Notes: generated from the letters alone by a model not told the origin. A DNA stretch of 64,000 nucleotides from Candidatus Brevundimonas colombiensis (GCA_029202665.1 CP119326.1:1488001-1552000); one strand, 5' to 3'. Positions 51,018 through 59,442 are shown, counted from the stretch's first letter. Made by a program: numbers and translations.

Positions 51018-52470
51018 CGGTCGTGTTCCAGTCGCGCCCTGTCCGCATCATCAGCATGTCGGCGCTGTCGGGACCCCAGGTTCCGGCGACGTATTCGTCG
51101 GGTTTCAAGCCCGATTCGGCCCAGGCCTCGGACACCTCGTCCACCCATTTCCAGGCCTGTTCCGCCTCGTCGCGGCGCACGAACAGGGTGGAATCGCCCG
51201 CCATCGCATCCAGCAGCAAACGCTCATAGGCGATGCGGCGGCGCGGCGGGGCGTCGCCCTTGCCATCTACCCCCCACGACAGGCTCATCTTGATCGGCTG
51301 AAGCTGCATTCGGCGATCCAGGCCGGGGCGCTTGTTCATCACAGTCAGGGAGATGTCTTCCTCGGGCTGCAACTCGATGATCATGCGGTTGGCCTTGACC
51401 TCTCCGCGATCGTCGCGGTCGAAGATGGAGTGGGGCACGGGCTTGAACTGGATGACGATCTCGGTGCGCTTCTCGGGCAGGCGTTTGCCGGTCCGCATGA
51501 AGAAGGGCACGCCGGCCCAGCGCCAGTTGTCGATGTCGGCGCGAATGGCGACGAAGGTCTCGGTATCCGAATCCTGGCCCCGCTCCTCGTCATAGCCCTT
51601 GGCCGGCTTGCCCTCGCTGGTCCCGGCGACGTACTGGCCGCGCGCGGTGACGCGCTCGGCCTCATCGGGGGTGATCGGACGCAGCGAGCGCAGCACCTTG
51701 ACCTTTTCATTGCGCACCGAATCCGGGTCCAGGTCGCTGGGCGGCTCCATCGCCACCAGGCACAGCAGCTGCAGCATATGGTTCTGCAGCATGTCCCGCA
51801 GGGCGCCGTATTCGTCGTAATAGGGCCAGCGGTCGCCGACGCCCACGGTCTCGCCGATGGTGATCTGGACGTGGTCGATCGACAGATTGTTCCACAGCGG
51901 CTCGAAGATGGTGTTGCCGAACCTCAGGGCGATCAGGTTCTGCACCGTCTCCTTGCCCAAATAGTGGTCGATGCGGAACACCTGGTTCTCGCTGAAGGCG
52001 TGGGCCACGGCGTCGTCGATTTCCAGGAAGGATTTCAGGTCGCGCCCGACCGGCTTCTCCAGAACGATGCGGCAATTCTTTTCGGCCAGACCCGCCGCCT
52101 TCATGGCGGTGACGATGCGGGCGTAGAGCGACGGCGACACCGCCAGGAAGGACGTGACCTCGCCGTCGCCGACCTTGTCCTTCAGCGGCTTCAGACTGTC
52201 GGCCGATGTGGCGTCCACGGCCAGATAGTCCAGTCGCGCCTTCATCCGCGCCCAGCTGTCCTCGTCCCACGCCTTGTCGGCCTCGGCCTTGGTCTTCACG
52301 GCGTCGTGGACCTTGGCGACATAGTCGTCGGCGCTCTCTTCCGAACGTGCGGCGCCGATGATCTTCAGCCCCTCTGGCAGCAGGCCGTCGTGTTCCAGGA
52401 AATACAGCGACGGCAGCAACATGCGCATCGCCAGATCGCCGCCGCCGCCGAACAGAATAAGTGCCGCCAT
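51010..52470 (-). CDS. zwf: Glucose-6-phosphate dehydrogenase
   Basis: A 486-residue NAD(P)-dependent enzyme that oxidises glucose-6-phosphate. The N-terminal ILFGGGGDLAMRMLLPSLY is the nucleotide-binding fingerprint, and RIDHYLGKETVQN contains the active-site motif RIDHYLGKE. LEKPVGRDL is also conserved. It is first in the Entner-Doudoroff operon zwf-pgl-edd-glk. The 42-base gap upstream to hisIE on the same strand leaves little room for a promoter, so transcription may partly come from the his operon. Confidence 0.97.
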   Translation of the reverse strand: MAALILFGGGGDLAMRMLLPSLYFLEHDGLLPEGLKIIGAARSEESADDYVAKVHDAVKTKAEADKAWDEDSWARMKARLDYLAVDATSADSLKPLKDKVGDGEVTSFLAVSPSLYARIVTAMKAAGLAEKNCRIVLEKPVGRDLKSFLEIDDAVAHAFSENQVFRIDHYLGKETVQNLIALRFGNTIFEPLWNNLSIDHVQITIGETVGVGDRWPYYDEYGALRDMLQNHMLQLLCLVAMEPPSDLDPDSVRNEKVKVLRSLRPITPDEAERVTARGQYVAGTSEGKPAKGYDEERGQDSDTETFVAIRADIDNWRWAGVPFFMRTGKRLPEKRTEIVIQFKPVPHSIFDRDDRGEVKANRMIIELQPEEDISLTVMNKRPGLDRRMQLQPIKMSLSWGVDGKGDAPPRRRIAYERLLLDAMAGDSTLFVRRDEAEQAWKWVDEVSEAWAESGLKPDEYVAGTWGPDSADMLMMRTGRDWNTTDV

Positions 52471-52512
52471 GAAATTTCCCTTCAGCGATCCCGCTTTGTG
52501 GGACCGACGCCG

Positions 52513-53142
52513 TTAAGGTGCAGGTTGGCCTTTGCCCGCTTCGGCGCGCGAGGCCAACACATCCAGCACGTCCTGAAACACCATGTTACGGGCATGGAGA
52601 AGAACGAGCAGGTGATAGATCAAATCCGCAGCCTCGCTGGCGAGTTCCTCGTCCGGGCCAGCGACGCCCGCCAAGGCGGTCTCGACGCCCTCTTCGCCGA
52701 CCTTCTGGGCGATGCGTTTGGGGCCTTCGGCGATCAGTCTGGCGGTCCAGCTTTCGGACGAATCTGTGGCGGCGCGTTCGGCGATAGTCCGCTCCAGCCG
52801 GGCGATGCGGCCCAGACCCGGCGCATCGGCGTCGCCGAAACAACTGGTGCGGTGCAGGTGGCAGGCGTCGCCGACGGGTCGAACCGACAAAACCAGGGCG
52901 TCGTTGTCGCAGTCGGGCATGATGCCCACGACATGCAGCCGGTCGCCCGAGGTTTCGCCCTTTCTCCATCGCCCCCCGCGCGAGCGTGAGAAGAAGGTGG
53001 CCTCGCCCGACTGGATCGTCTCGTCCAGCGCGACGCGATCCATATAGGCCAGGGTCAGCACCTGCAGGGTTGCGGCGTCCTGCACGACGACGGGAACAAG
53101 GCCGTTCCCTTTTTCGAAGTCGATGGAGTCGGGATCGATCAT
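52513..53142 (-). CDS. hisI: Fused phosphoribosyl-AMP cyclohydrolase/phosphoribosyl-ATP diphosphatase (HisIE)
   Basis: A 209-residue bifunctional histidine enzyme. The HisI half (about 1-110) carries RWRKGETSGDRLHVV and DCDNDALVL, with the zinc cysteines in ACHLHRTSCF. The HisE half (about 115-205) has KVGEEGVETALA and ELASEAADLIYHLLVLL. The two steps open the phosphoribosyl ring after HisG. In many alphaproteobacteria these are separate genes. It is preceded by a 124-base inverted repeat that ends 7 bases before ATG 53142. Confidence 0.95.
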   Translation of the reverse strand: MIDPDSIDFEKGNGLVPVVVQDAATLQVLTLAYMDRVALDETIQSGEATFFSRSRGGRWRKGETSGDRLHVVGIMPDCDNDALVLSVRPVGDACHLHRTSCFGDADAPGLGRIARLERTIAERAATDSSESWTARLIAEGPKRIAQKVGEEGVETALAGVAGPDEELASEAADLIYHLLVLLHARNMVFQDVLDVLASRAEAGKGQPAP

Positions 53143-53149
53143 TTGTTTT

Positions 53150-53273
53150 CGCTCACCCCCGCCAACGCGGGGACCCAGTTCTCTTGTCTGACGGGTGTTG
53201 GATGGAGATCTGCGCCGGATCGGCGACGATGACCGCCCAAAGCGCTGGGTCCCCGCATTCGCGGGGATGAGCG
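53150..53273. repeat. Inverted-repeat element, family B, copy 2
   Basis: Arms of 29 bp at 53150-53178 and 53245-53273 with 3 mismatches, enclosing 66 bases. Both arms carry the ctgGGTCCC/GGGACCCag core also found at 38136-38262. It lies inside the his operon between the stop of hisF (53285) and the start of hisIE (53142), leaving 11 and 7 bases. Confidence 0.92.
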
Positions 53274-53284
53274 GAGACTTGACA

Positions 53285-54052
53285 TCATATCCGCATCTCC
53301 AAGCCTTCGTCGGCCAGGTATAGTTTCAGGTCCGGTATGGCGATGGCGCCGGTGTGGAAGACGCTGGCGGCCAGGGCGCCCGATACATCCGCCTGTTCGA
53401 ACACGTCGCGGAAATGCTGGGGGGCGCCCGCGCCGCCTGATGCGATCAGGGGGATGGTCAGTCGTGCGCGGGCCGCCGACAATTGCGCCACGTCATAGCC
53501 CTGACGCACCCCGTCCTGATCGATGCAGTTCAGCACGATCTCGCCCGCGCCCAGCGCTTGCGCCTGATCCAGCCAGTCCAGCGTCCGCTTGCCCGCATGG
53601 CGGCGCGCATCGGGATCGCCGGTGTATTTGTGGACCACCCATTCGCCGTCTTCCAGGCGGCTGTCGACGCCGACGACGACGCATTGCGACCCCAGTCGTT
53701 CGGCCATTTCGGCGATCAGTTCGGGCCGTTCCAGCGCGGGAGAGTTGATCGACACCTTGTCCGCCCCGTGGTCCAGACAGCGGGAGGCCTGCTCCACGCT
53801 GCGGATGCCGCCCGCGACACAGAAGGGGATGTCCAGCAACCGGGCGATATCCCTGATCCAGCCATAGTCCAGCGTCCGACCCTGCGGGCTGGCCGTGATG
53901 TCATAGAAGACCAGTTCGTCGGCGCCCTCGTCACGATAGCGCGCGGCCAGTTCGGCGGCGTCGCCCATGTCGGCGTGGCCCACGAACTTCACGCCCTTGA
54001 CGACCCGGCCGTCCTTGACGTCCAGGCAGGGAATTATCCGGCGGGCGGTCAT
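53285..54052 (-). CDS. hisF: Imidazole glycerol phosphate synthase cyclase subunit HisF
   Basis: A 255-residue TIM barrel that with HisH makes imidazoleglycerol phosphate and AICAR. The catalytic aspartates are in IPCLDVKDGRVVKG (D11 region) and NCIDQDGVRQGYD (D130 region). VAGGIRSVE and GADKVSINSPAL match phosphate-binding loops. It starts at ATG 54052, overlapping hisA by 4 bases (ATGA). Confidence 0.97.
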   Translation of the reverse strand: MTARRIIPCLDVKDGRVVKGVKFVGHADMGDAAELAARYRDEGADELVFYDITASPQGRTLDYGWIRDIARLLDIPFCVAGGIRSVEQASRCLDHGADKVSINSPALERPELIAEMAERLGSQCVVVGVDSRLEDGEWVVHKYTGDPDARRHAGKRTLDWLDQAQALGAGEIVLNCIDQDGVRQGYDVAQLSAARARLTIPLIASGGAGAPQHFRDVFEQADVSGALAASVFHTGAIAIPDLKLYLADEGLEMRI

Positions 54053-54780
54053 GCGGCGGCCGCGATGGCTTCGGTCAGGGTGAAACGGTTCTCGTACAGG
54101 GCGCGGCCCACGATGGCCCCGTTGCAGCCCAGCGCCTTGACCGCCGCCAGATCGTCCAGCGACGACACCCCGCCCGAGGCCTGAAGCACCAGATCGGGGC
54201 GGCGACGACGGATTTCGGCCAGAAGCTCCAGATTGGGGCCGGTCAGGGCGCCGTCCCGGCCCACGTCGGTGACCAGTATGTGTTTGGCGGTCCCCTTGGG
54301 ATAGCGGTCCAGCGCGGTCCACAGATCGACGCCCGACGACTGGGTCCAGCCCTTCAGCGCGGGCACGGGCACGCCGTCTTCGATCTTGACGTCCAGCGCC
54401 AGGGTGATCCTTTCCGGTCCGAAGTCAGCCAGCCATTCGGCGACCTCGTCCGGCCGTGTCACGGCCAGGGATCCGATCACCACGCGGTCCACGCCCGAGG
54501 CCAGCAGCTTGGATACGTCGTCGCGACTGCGAACGCCGCCGCCGGACTGGATCCTGACATCGATGGCCTTGGCCAGTTCGCCGATCAGTTGGTGCTGCAT
54601 GGCCTGCCCTGCCTCAGCCCCGTCCAGATCGACGACGTGAATCCATTCGGCGCCTTCCGCAACGAAGGCGGTCAGGCGGGCCGCTGGCTGTTCGTCATAT
54701 CGGGTCACCTGATCGAACCGGCCGTGCATCAGGCGCACGCAGACGCCGTCCTTCAGGTCGATGGCGGGATAGATCAGCAT
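54049..54780 (-). CDS. hisA: HisA isomerase (ProFAR isomerase)
   Basis: A 243-residue TIM-barrel isomerase of histidine synthesis. The catalytic aspartate near the N-terminus is in YPAIDLKDGVCVRL, and the second acid is in VTDVGRDGALTGPN. RIQSGGGVRSRDD and QASGGVSSLDDL are the phosphate loops. It overlaps hisH by 7 bases and hisF by 4, consistent with one transcript. Confidence 0.97.
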   Translation of the reverse strand: MLIYPAIDLKDGVCVRLMHGRFDQVTRYDEQPAARLTAFVAEGAEWIHVVDLDGAEAGQAMQHQLIGELAKAIDVRIQSGGGVRSRDDVSKLLASGVDRVVIGSLAVTRPDEVAEWLADFGPERITLALDVKIEDGVPVPALKGWTQSSGVDLWTALDRYPKGTAKHILVTDVGRDGALTGPNLELLAEIRRRRPDLVLQASGGVSSLDDLAAVKALGCNGAIVGRALYENRFTLTEAIAAAA

Positions 54781-55376
54781 GGCAGGCTCAGGAAATTCTT
54801 GAGGATTACGGCTCCGGCCTCGGCCGAGCGCTCGGGGTGGAACTGGCAGCCCCAGCGGTTGGCGGATCGCACCATGGCCGGAACCGGCCCGCCATAGTCG
54901 GCGCGGGCCAGGGTCGCCGGCCCATCCGGGCAGACGAAGCCGTGGACGAAATAGGCGTAGGCGCCGTCGGCGACACCCTCCAGCAGCGGATCGTCGCGGT
55001 CGCGCGTCAGACGGCTCCAGCCCATGTGCGGCACGGGCAGGGCGCCCTCAGGTTCCAGCCGCTTCACCGTGCCGGGGATGAGGCCCAGCATCTCGACGTC
55101 CTCACCCTCGTCGCTGCGTTCGAACAGCAGTTGCTGGCCCAGACAGACGCCCAGCAGGGGGCGTTCGAAGGCGCGCAAGGGTTCGATCAGGTCCAGCTCG
55201 GCCAGACGCGACATGGCGTAGCCCGCCGCCCCGACGCCGGGCAGGATGACCCGTTCGGCCTCAGCGATCTCGGCCGGATCGGCGGTCAGGCGCACGGTCG
55301 CGCTCAGCCGTTCCAGCGCGAACTGAACCGACGCGACATTGCCCGCGCCATAGGCGATGACGGCGACCTGGGTCAC
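54774..55376 (-). CDS. hisH: Imidazole glycerol phosphate synthase glutaminase subunit HisH
   Basis: A 200-residue class I glutamine amidotransferase. The catalytic cysteine is in PLLGVCLGQQLLFE; the histidine and glutamate are in GCQFHPERSAEAG. YGAGNVASVQ begins the fold. The start is a GTG at 55376 that overlaps the stop of the upstream gene by 4 bases (GTGA). It supplies ammonia to HisF. Confidence 0.96.
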   Translation of the reverse strand: MTQVAVIAYGAGNVASVQFALERLSATVRLTADPAEIAEAERVILPGVGAAGYAMSRLAELDLIEPLRAFERPLLGVCLGQQLLFERSDEGEDVEMLGLIPGTVKRLEPEGALPVPHMGWSRLTRDRDDPLLEGVADGAYAYFVHGFVCPDGPATLARADYGGPVPAMVRSANRWGCQFHPERSAEAGAVILKNFLSLPC

Positions 55377-56797
55377 AGCACCCCCTTGGTGGAAGGCACG
55401 GCGTCGCCCTCGACGCGGATGGCCTGGCGCAGGGCGCGGCCGAAGGCTTTATAGACGGCCTCGGTCTTGTGGTGGTCGTCCTGGCCCGTGACCTTGATGT
55501 GGACGGCGGCGCCCATGGCCTCGGCCAGAGACCGGAAGACGTGGGCCGTCAGGTCGGTGCGGTATTCGCCGATATAGGGGGTCTCGAACGTCCCCTCGAA
55601 CAGCGGATAGGGGCGCCCGGACAGGTCGATGGAGACGGTCGCATTGGCCTCGTCCATCGGCAGGACGAAGCCGTAGCGGGCGATGCCTTTCCGTTCGCCC
55701 AGCGCCTGTTTCAGCGCCTGGCCCAGGGCGATGGCGCTGTCCTCGATGGTGTGGTGCGGGTCGGTGTGCAGGTCGCCCTCGCATTGCAGCCGTAGCGAGA
55801 AGCCGCCGTGGGCCGCGATCTGCTCCAGCATGTGATCGAAGAAACCGACGCCGGTTTCGATCTTCACCGGGCCGGGCGCGTCCAGATCGACGGCGCAGAC
55901 GATGCGGGTCTCCTTGGTGTCGCGCACGGCCTGACCCACGCGGGACGGACGACGCTTGGCGGGCGTCAGGCCGAAGGCGGCCAGCAGCCGGTCGTTGACC
56001 TCGGGCTTGATCGAGACGGGCAGGCGCAGACGGTCGCCGGACATTTCGCCCTCGACGCCATAGGCTTTCAGACCCGCCAGCGCCGCCGCCGGGTCTTCCG
56101 GCCGCGTCAGGATGATGGGGCCGACGCCGGGTTCGACGGGCGTCAGGCGACCCAACTCGCGGGCGACCCGCTCACGCTCGCGCCGGACGGCGGCGATGCG
56201 TTCCGCCGTCTCGATCATCCGCGACGGGTCCAGCGCCTGCTGCGCCAGCCGCACCAGCGGTTCGGGCAGGGCGTAGGGTTCCAGCACCGACGCCAGCCGG
56301 GCCAGCGTCTGGGGCTGGGCGATGGCCGCCCCGACCCGCGCGCCCGCCAGCCCATAGGCCAGCGACAGGCTGCGCAGGACGACCAGATTCGGCTGGTCCG
56401 CGACGACGGTCACGGCGGATGCGCTGTCGGAAAACTCGATCAGCCCCTCGTCCACGACCAGCAGGGCGGGGGCGACGCGGGCGGCCATTTCGGCGACGGC
56501 TTCAGGTGAGCCGAGGGCGCGGATGACGACGACGGCGGGATCGCCCTTCGCCGGATAGATGGCGCTCAGACTGTCATAGGGATCGGCCTTGGGCGCCTTG
56601 ACCGAACCGCCGTCGCGGGCGGCAAGGCGCCAGGCCAGCTCCAGCCCGTGGGTCAGGCCGCGAACGGGCAGAACGGTCTCGACCGGCGTGGCATAGATCG
56701 CCGCCATGCGGGCGGCCAACGCCTGGGCGTCGCCGGGATAACGATCCAGACCCTCGCCGCCGGAGACCAGCGGAGGATAGGGGGCGGGCAGGCTCAT
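55373..56797 (-). CDS. hisB: HisC-like domain without PLP lysine fused to imidazoleglycerol-phosphate dehydratase (HisB)
   Basis: A 474-residue fusion. The C-terminal part (about 283-474) is a complete HisB dehydratase: FFDHMLEQIAAHGGF (319-333), PHHTIEDSAIALGQ (347-360) and DDHHKTEAVYKAFGRAL (440-456) keep its metal-binding histidines and glutamates. The N-terminal part (about 15-280) resembles histidinol-phosphate aminotransferase: LDRYPGDAQALAARMA, VVDEGLIEF (114-122) and LRSLSLAYGLAGARVG (141-156) align with RYP..., DEAYIEF and the SxSKAxGLAG lysine region. The lysine that binds PLP is leucine at 146, the DEAYIEF tyrosine is leucine at 119, and the NNPTG turn is missing. Transamination by this domain is therefore unlikely. 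It overlaps hisD and hisH by 4 bases each. E. coli HisB is fused to a phosphatase instead. Confidence 0.85.
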   Translation of the reverse strand: MSLPAPYPPLVSGGEGLDRYPGDAQALAARMAAIYATPVETVLPVRGLTHGLELAWRLAARDGGSVKAPKADPYDSLSAIYPAKGDPAVVVIRALGSPEAVAEMAARVAPALLVVDEGLIEFSDSASAVTVVADQPNLVVLRSLSLAYGLAGARVGAAIAQPQTLARLASVLEPYALPEPLVRLAQQALDPSRMIETAERIAAVRRERERVARELGRLTPVEPGVGPIILTRPEDPAAALAGLKAYGVEGEMSGDRLRLPVSIKPEVNDRLLAAFGLTPAKRRPSRVGQAVRDTKETRIVCAVDLDAPGPVKIETGVGFFDHMLEQIAAHGGFSLRLQCEGDLHTDPHHTIEDSAIALGQALKQALGERKGIARYGFVLPMDEANATVSIDLSGRPYPLFEGTFETPYIGEYRTDLTAHVFRSLAEAMGAAVHIKVTGQDDHHKTEAVYKAFGRALRQAIRVEGDAVPSTKGVL

Positions 56798-58125
56798 CCC
56801 TCGGCCCTCAGATCGGCGGCGCGGGCGTGGGCCTCCAGCCCCTCCATCCGGGCCAGACGGGCGGCGATGGGGGCCAGGGCGCGGGCCCCGGCCTCGGTGA
56901 CCCGTTGCACCGACATGGTGGTCATGAAGCTGGCGGTGGTCACCCCGCCCAGGGTCCTGGCCCCGCCGTCGGTCGGCAGGACGTGGCTGGGACCGGCGGC
57001 GTAGTCGCCCAGGGTCTCGGCGGCGAACCGACCGACGAAGACGGCTCCGGCGGCGTTGATCGAATCGACCAGGGCTTCGGGATCGTCGATCTGGATCGCC
57101 AGGTGTTCTGGACCATACAGATTGGCGACTTCGGCGGCGACCTCCAGATCGCGGACCAGGATGGCGCGGGCCTCCTGCAACGAGGCGCGGGCGATGGTTT
57201 CGCGCGGAAGGGTGGCGACCTGAACCTCAACCTCGGTCAGGATGTAGTCGATGGTGGCGCGGCTGGTGGAGACCAGCAGAACCTGGGCGTCGGCGTCATG
57301 TTCGGCCTGGCTGAGCAGGTCGGCGGCGACGATCTCGGGCGCGGCGTCGCGGTCGACAATGACCATCAACTCGGACGGCCCGGCGGGCATGTCGACAGCG
57401 GGGCCACCCCCACCGAAACGACTTAAGGCGGACGCCTGTTTCTTGGCCTCGGCGACATAGGCGTTGCCCGGTCCGAACAGCTTGTCGCAGGGCGGGATGA
57501 TCCCGTCCTCCAGTTCGGCGCCGAAGGTCAGGGCGGCGATGGCCTGCGCCCCGCCCATCAGCCACAGGGCGTCCAGATCGGCCTCTGCGGCGGCCAGGAT
57601 CATGGCGGGGTGGACGCCGCCATCCTTGTCCGGCGGGGTGACGGCGATCCGCTCGCCCACGCCTGCGACCCCGGCCGGGATGGCCAGCATCAACAGGGAC
57701 GAGAACAGCGGCGCCGTGCCGCCCGGGACATAAAGGCCCGCCGAAGCGATAGGCCGCCATGCCAGTTTGGAGCGCACGCCGGGCGTGGTCTCGACGAAGG
57801 GGGTGTCTTCCGGCCGGGTCGCCTGGTGGAAGACGCGGATGTTGTCGGCCGCCATCCGCAGGGCGCGCACGTCGCCGGGGGGCAGGGCGTTGCGGGCCTC
57901 AGCCACCGCCTGTTCGGTGATGGCGATGCGGCGCGGCGGGGCCTTGTCCAGCTTGAGACACCAGTCGGTGACGGCCGCGCCGCCGCGCATCCGCACGTCG
58001 TCCAGGATGGTGCGGACCACCTCGGTCACGTCGCCCGCCGTGCGTTGCGTCGGGCGGGCCAGAGCGGCCTTTTTTCCGGCGGCGTCGAGGGACGACCAGT
58101 CGATGCGTTTGAACAGGTCGCTCAT
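56794..58125 (-). CDS. hisD: Histidinol dehydrogenase
   Basis: A 443-residue zinc enzyme that oxidises histidinol to histidine. It contains NIRVFHQATRP, GLYVPGGTAPLFSSLLM, KLFGPGNAYVAEAKKQ, AGPSELMVIVD and the zinc and catalytic histidines in SQAEHDADAQ and GPEHLAIQ. ATG 58125 is used because it overlaps the hisG stop by one base (TGATG); a GTG one codon upstream exists. Confidence 0.97.
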   Translation of the reverse strand: MSDLFKRIDWSSLDAAGKKAALARPTQRTAGDVTEVVRTILDDVRMRGGAAVTDWCLKLDKAPPRRIAITEQAVAEARNALPPGDVRALRMAADNIRVFHQATRPEDTPFVETTPGVRSKLAWRPIASAGLYVPGGTAPLFSSLLMLAIPAGVAGVGERIAVTPPDKDGGVHPAMILAAAEADLDALWLMGGAQAIAALTFGAELEDGIIPPCDKLFGPGNAYVAEAKKQASALSRFGGGGPAVDMPAGPSELMVIVDRDAAPEIVAADLLSQAEHDADAQVLLVSTSRATIDYILTEVEVQVATLPRETIARASLQEARAILVRDLEVAAEVANLYGPEHLAIQIDDPEALVDSINAAGAVFVGRFAAETLGDYAAGPSHVLPTDGGARTLGGVTTASFMTTMSVQRVTEAGARALAPIAARLARMEGLEAHARAADLRAEG

Positions 58126-59006
58126 CACATCATCTTCTCGATGGGCAGGACCAGAATGGCCGAGGCGCCGGCGGCCTTCAGCTTCTCCAGCGTCTCCCAG
58201 AAGACAGCTTCCTGGCAGACGGCGTGGACGGCGACCGCATCATCGCGACCCATCAGGGGCATGACGGTGGGCGAACCGGCGCCCGGCAGGATGGCGGTGA
58301 TCTGATCCAATGCCGAACGCGGCGCGTTCAGCATGACGTATTTGGCGCCCTGCGAGGACACCACGCCCGCCATCCGTTCGATGATGCTGTCCAGCAGGGG
58401 CTGCAGGCCCGGCTCGGGCGCGGTCGGCGACTGGATCAGCACGGCCTGACTTTCCAGCACCGTGTCCTTGGCCCCCAGGCCGTTGGCCTCCAGCGTGGCG
58501 CCGGTCGAGACCAGGTCGCAGATGGCGGCGGCCAGTTTCAGCCGGGGCGCGACTTCGACGGCGCCGCGCATGACGACGATGTCGGCCTGAACCCCGCGCT
58601 CGTCCAGGAAGCGACGCAGGATCTTGGGATAGGAGGTGGCGATGCGCAGGCCCTCCAGCGAGGCCGGGCCGTCATAGGCCAGGCTCGGCGGCGTGGCGAT
58701 CTTCAGGGTGCAGCGGCCGAAGCCCAGCGGCATGACGATGGAGGCGTTCGCCCCGCCGTTCCTGCCTTCCTCCAGCACATTCTCGCCGACGATGCCGAGG
58801 TCGCAGACCCCGTCGGCCACGAAGGTGGGGATGTCGTCGTCGCGAACGCGCAGCAGGTCGATGGGGTAGTTCTCGACCCGGTACAGCAGATCGTTGTGCC
58901 CCTTGACCCATTTCAGGCCCGCGTCCCGGATCAGGTCCAGGCTGCGGTCGGCCAGACGGCCGGATTTCTGGACGGCGATGCGGAGCCGACCCTGGACAGT
59001 GCTCAT
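58125..59006 (-). CDS. hisG: ATP phosphoribosyltransferase, long form
   Basis: A 293-residue enzyme that starts histidine synthesis from ATP and PRPP. The N-terminal RIAVQKSGRLADRS, CDLGIVGENVL and the PRPP loop DLVSTGATLEANGL are clear. The extra C-terminal domain (about 220-293) is the histidine-sensing ACT-like part of long HisG, so no HisZ subunit is needed. It begins 10 bases after the TrpR-like regulator gene, placing both on one transcript. Confidence 0.96.
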   Translation of the reverse strand: MSTVQGRLRIAVQKSGRLADRSLDLIRDAGLKWVKGHNDLLYRVENYPIDLLRVRDDDIPTFVADGVCDLGIVGENVLEEGRNGGANASIVMPLGFGRCTLKIATPPSLAYDGPASLEGLRIATSYPKILRRFLDERGVQADIVVMRGAVEVAPRLKLAAAICDLVSTGATLEANGLGAKDTVLESQAVLIQSPTAPEPGLQPLLDSIIERMAGVVSSQGAKYVMLNAPRSALDQITAILPGAGSPTVMPLMGRDDAVAVHAVCQEAVFWETLEKLKAAGASAILVLPIEKMM

Positions 59007-59016
59007 GTTCGGATTC

Positions 59017-59301
59017 TCAGTTTTTCAGCCGGTCCAGGGCGATGCGGTATCCCTGATGCGGCATGTCTTTCAGATAACGGGCGACGCGGACGACGGTGGT
59101 TGGGCTGGCATGGGCCTCGGCCGCGATCTCGCGATAGGACTTGCCCCCAGCGTCCAGCAGACGCGCGACCTGCCATCGTTCGGCGAAGGCGCGCAGTTCG
59201 GCGGGCGTGCAGAGGTCGGCGAGGAAGGCGTCGATCTCCCCATGCGTCTGCATCGACAGCAGGGCGTCATAGAGGGCGGCGCGGGCGGGCGGGGTCGTCA
59301 T
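59017..59301 (-). CDS. TrpR-like YerC/YecD family regulator, first gene of the his operon
   Basis: A 94-residue protein of the TrpR-related YerC/YecD family. The helix-turn-helix region is TPAELRAFAERWQVARLL followed by GGKSYREIAAEAHASPTTVVRV, as in Trp repressor. In some bacteria members of this family are predicted histidine repressors (HisR). Here it precedes hisG by 10 bases, so a self-controlled his operon is plausible. A longer open frame upstream is a shadow of other sequence; ATG 59301 has GGAACGCGC before it. Binding of histidine or of a palindrome in its own promoter is inference. Confidence 0.85.
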   Translation of the reverse strand: MTTPPARAALYDALLSMQTHGEIDAFLADLCTPAELRAFAERWQVARLLDAGGKSYREIAAEAHASPTTVVRVARYLKDMPHQGYRIALDRLKN

Positions 59302-59310
59302 GCGCGTTCC

Positions 59311-59337
59311 ATTATGCTGTAACAGTGGAACGGTCAA
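59311..59337 (-). promoter_or_regulatory. Promoter with internal operator-like palindrome, his operon
   Basis: On the minus strand TTGACC (complement of 59332-59337) and CATAAT (complement of 59311-59316) are 15 bases apart; TAATGG gives the alternative 17-base spacing. The spacer contains CTGTTACAG (complement of 59317-59325), a 9-base palindrome between the -35 and -10, typical for a repressor site. Transcription would begin within a few bases of ATG 59301, making a very short leader. Confidence 0.55.
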
Positions 59338-59346
59338 GGGGAGGTT

Positions 59347-59422
59347 AGTGGCGAGTGGCGAGTGATCAGTGTCGAGGAAAACTGGACGACTGTTCCGTGC
59401 CCGCCACTCGCCACTCGTCACT
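59347..59422. repeat. Inverted-repeat element, family A, copy 2
   Basis: Arms of 18 bp at 59347-59364 and 59405-59422 with one mismatch (AGTGGCGAGTGGCGAGTG), enclosing 40 bases. The TTAGTGGCGAGTG core is shared with the element at 36575-36693. It lies between the his-operon promoter and the FAD reductase gene. Confidence 0.85.
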
Positions 59423-59442
59423 CGTCGCTTTAAATGGATTCC

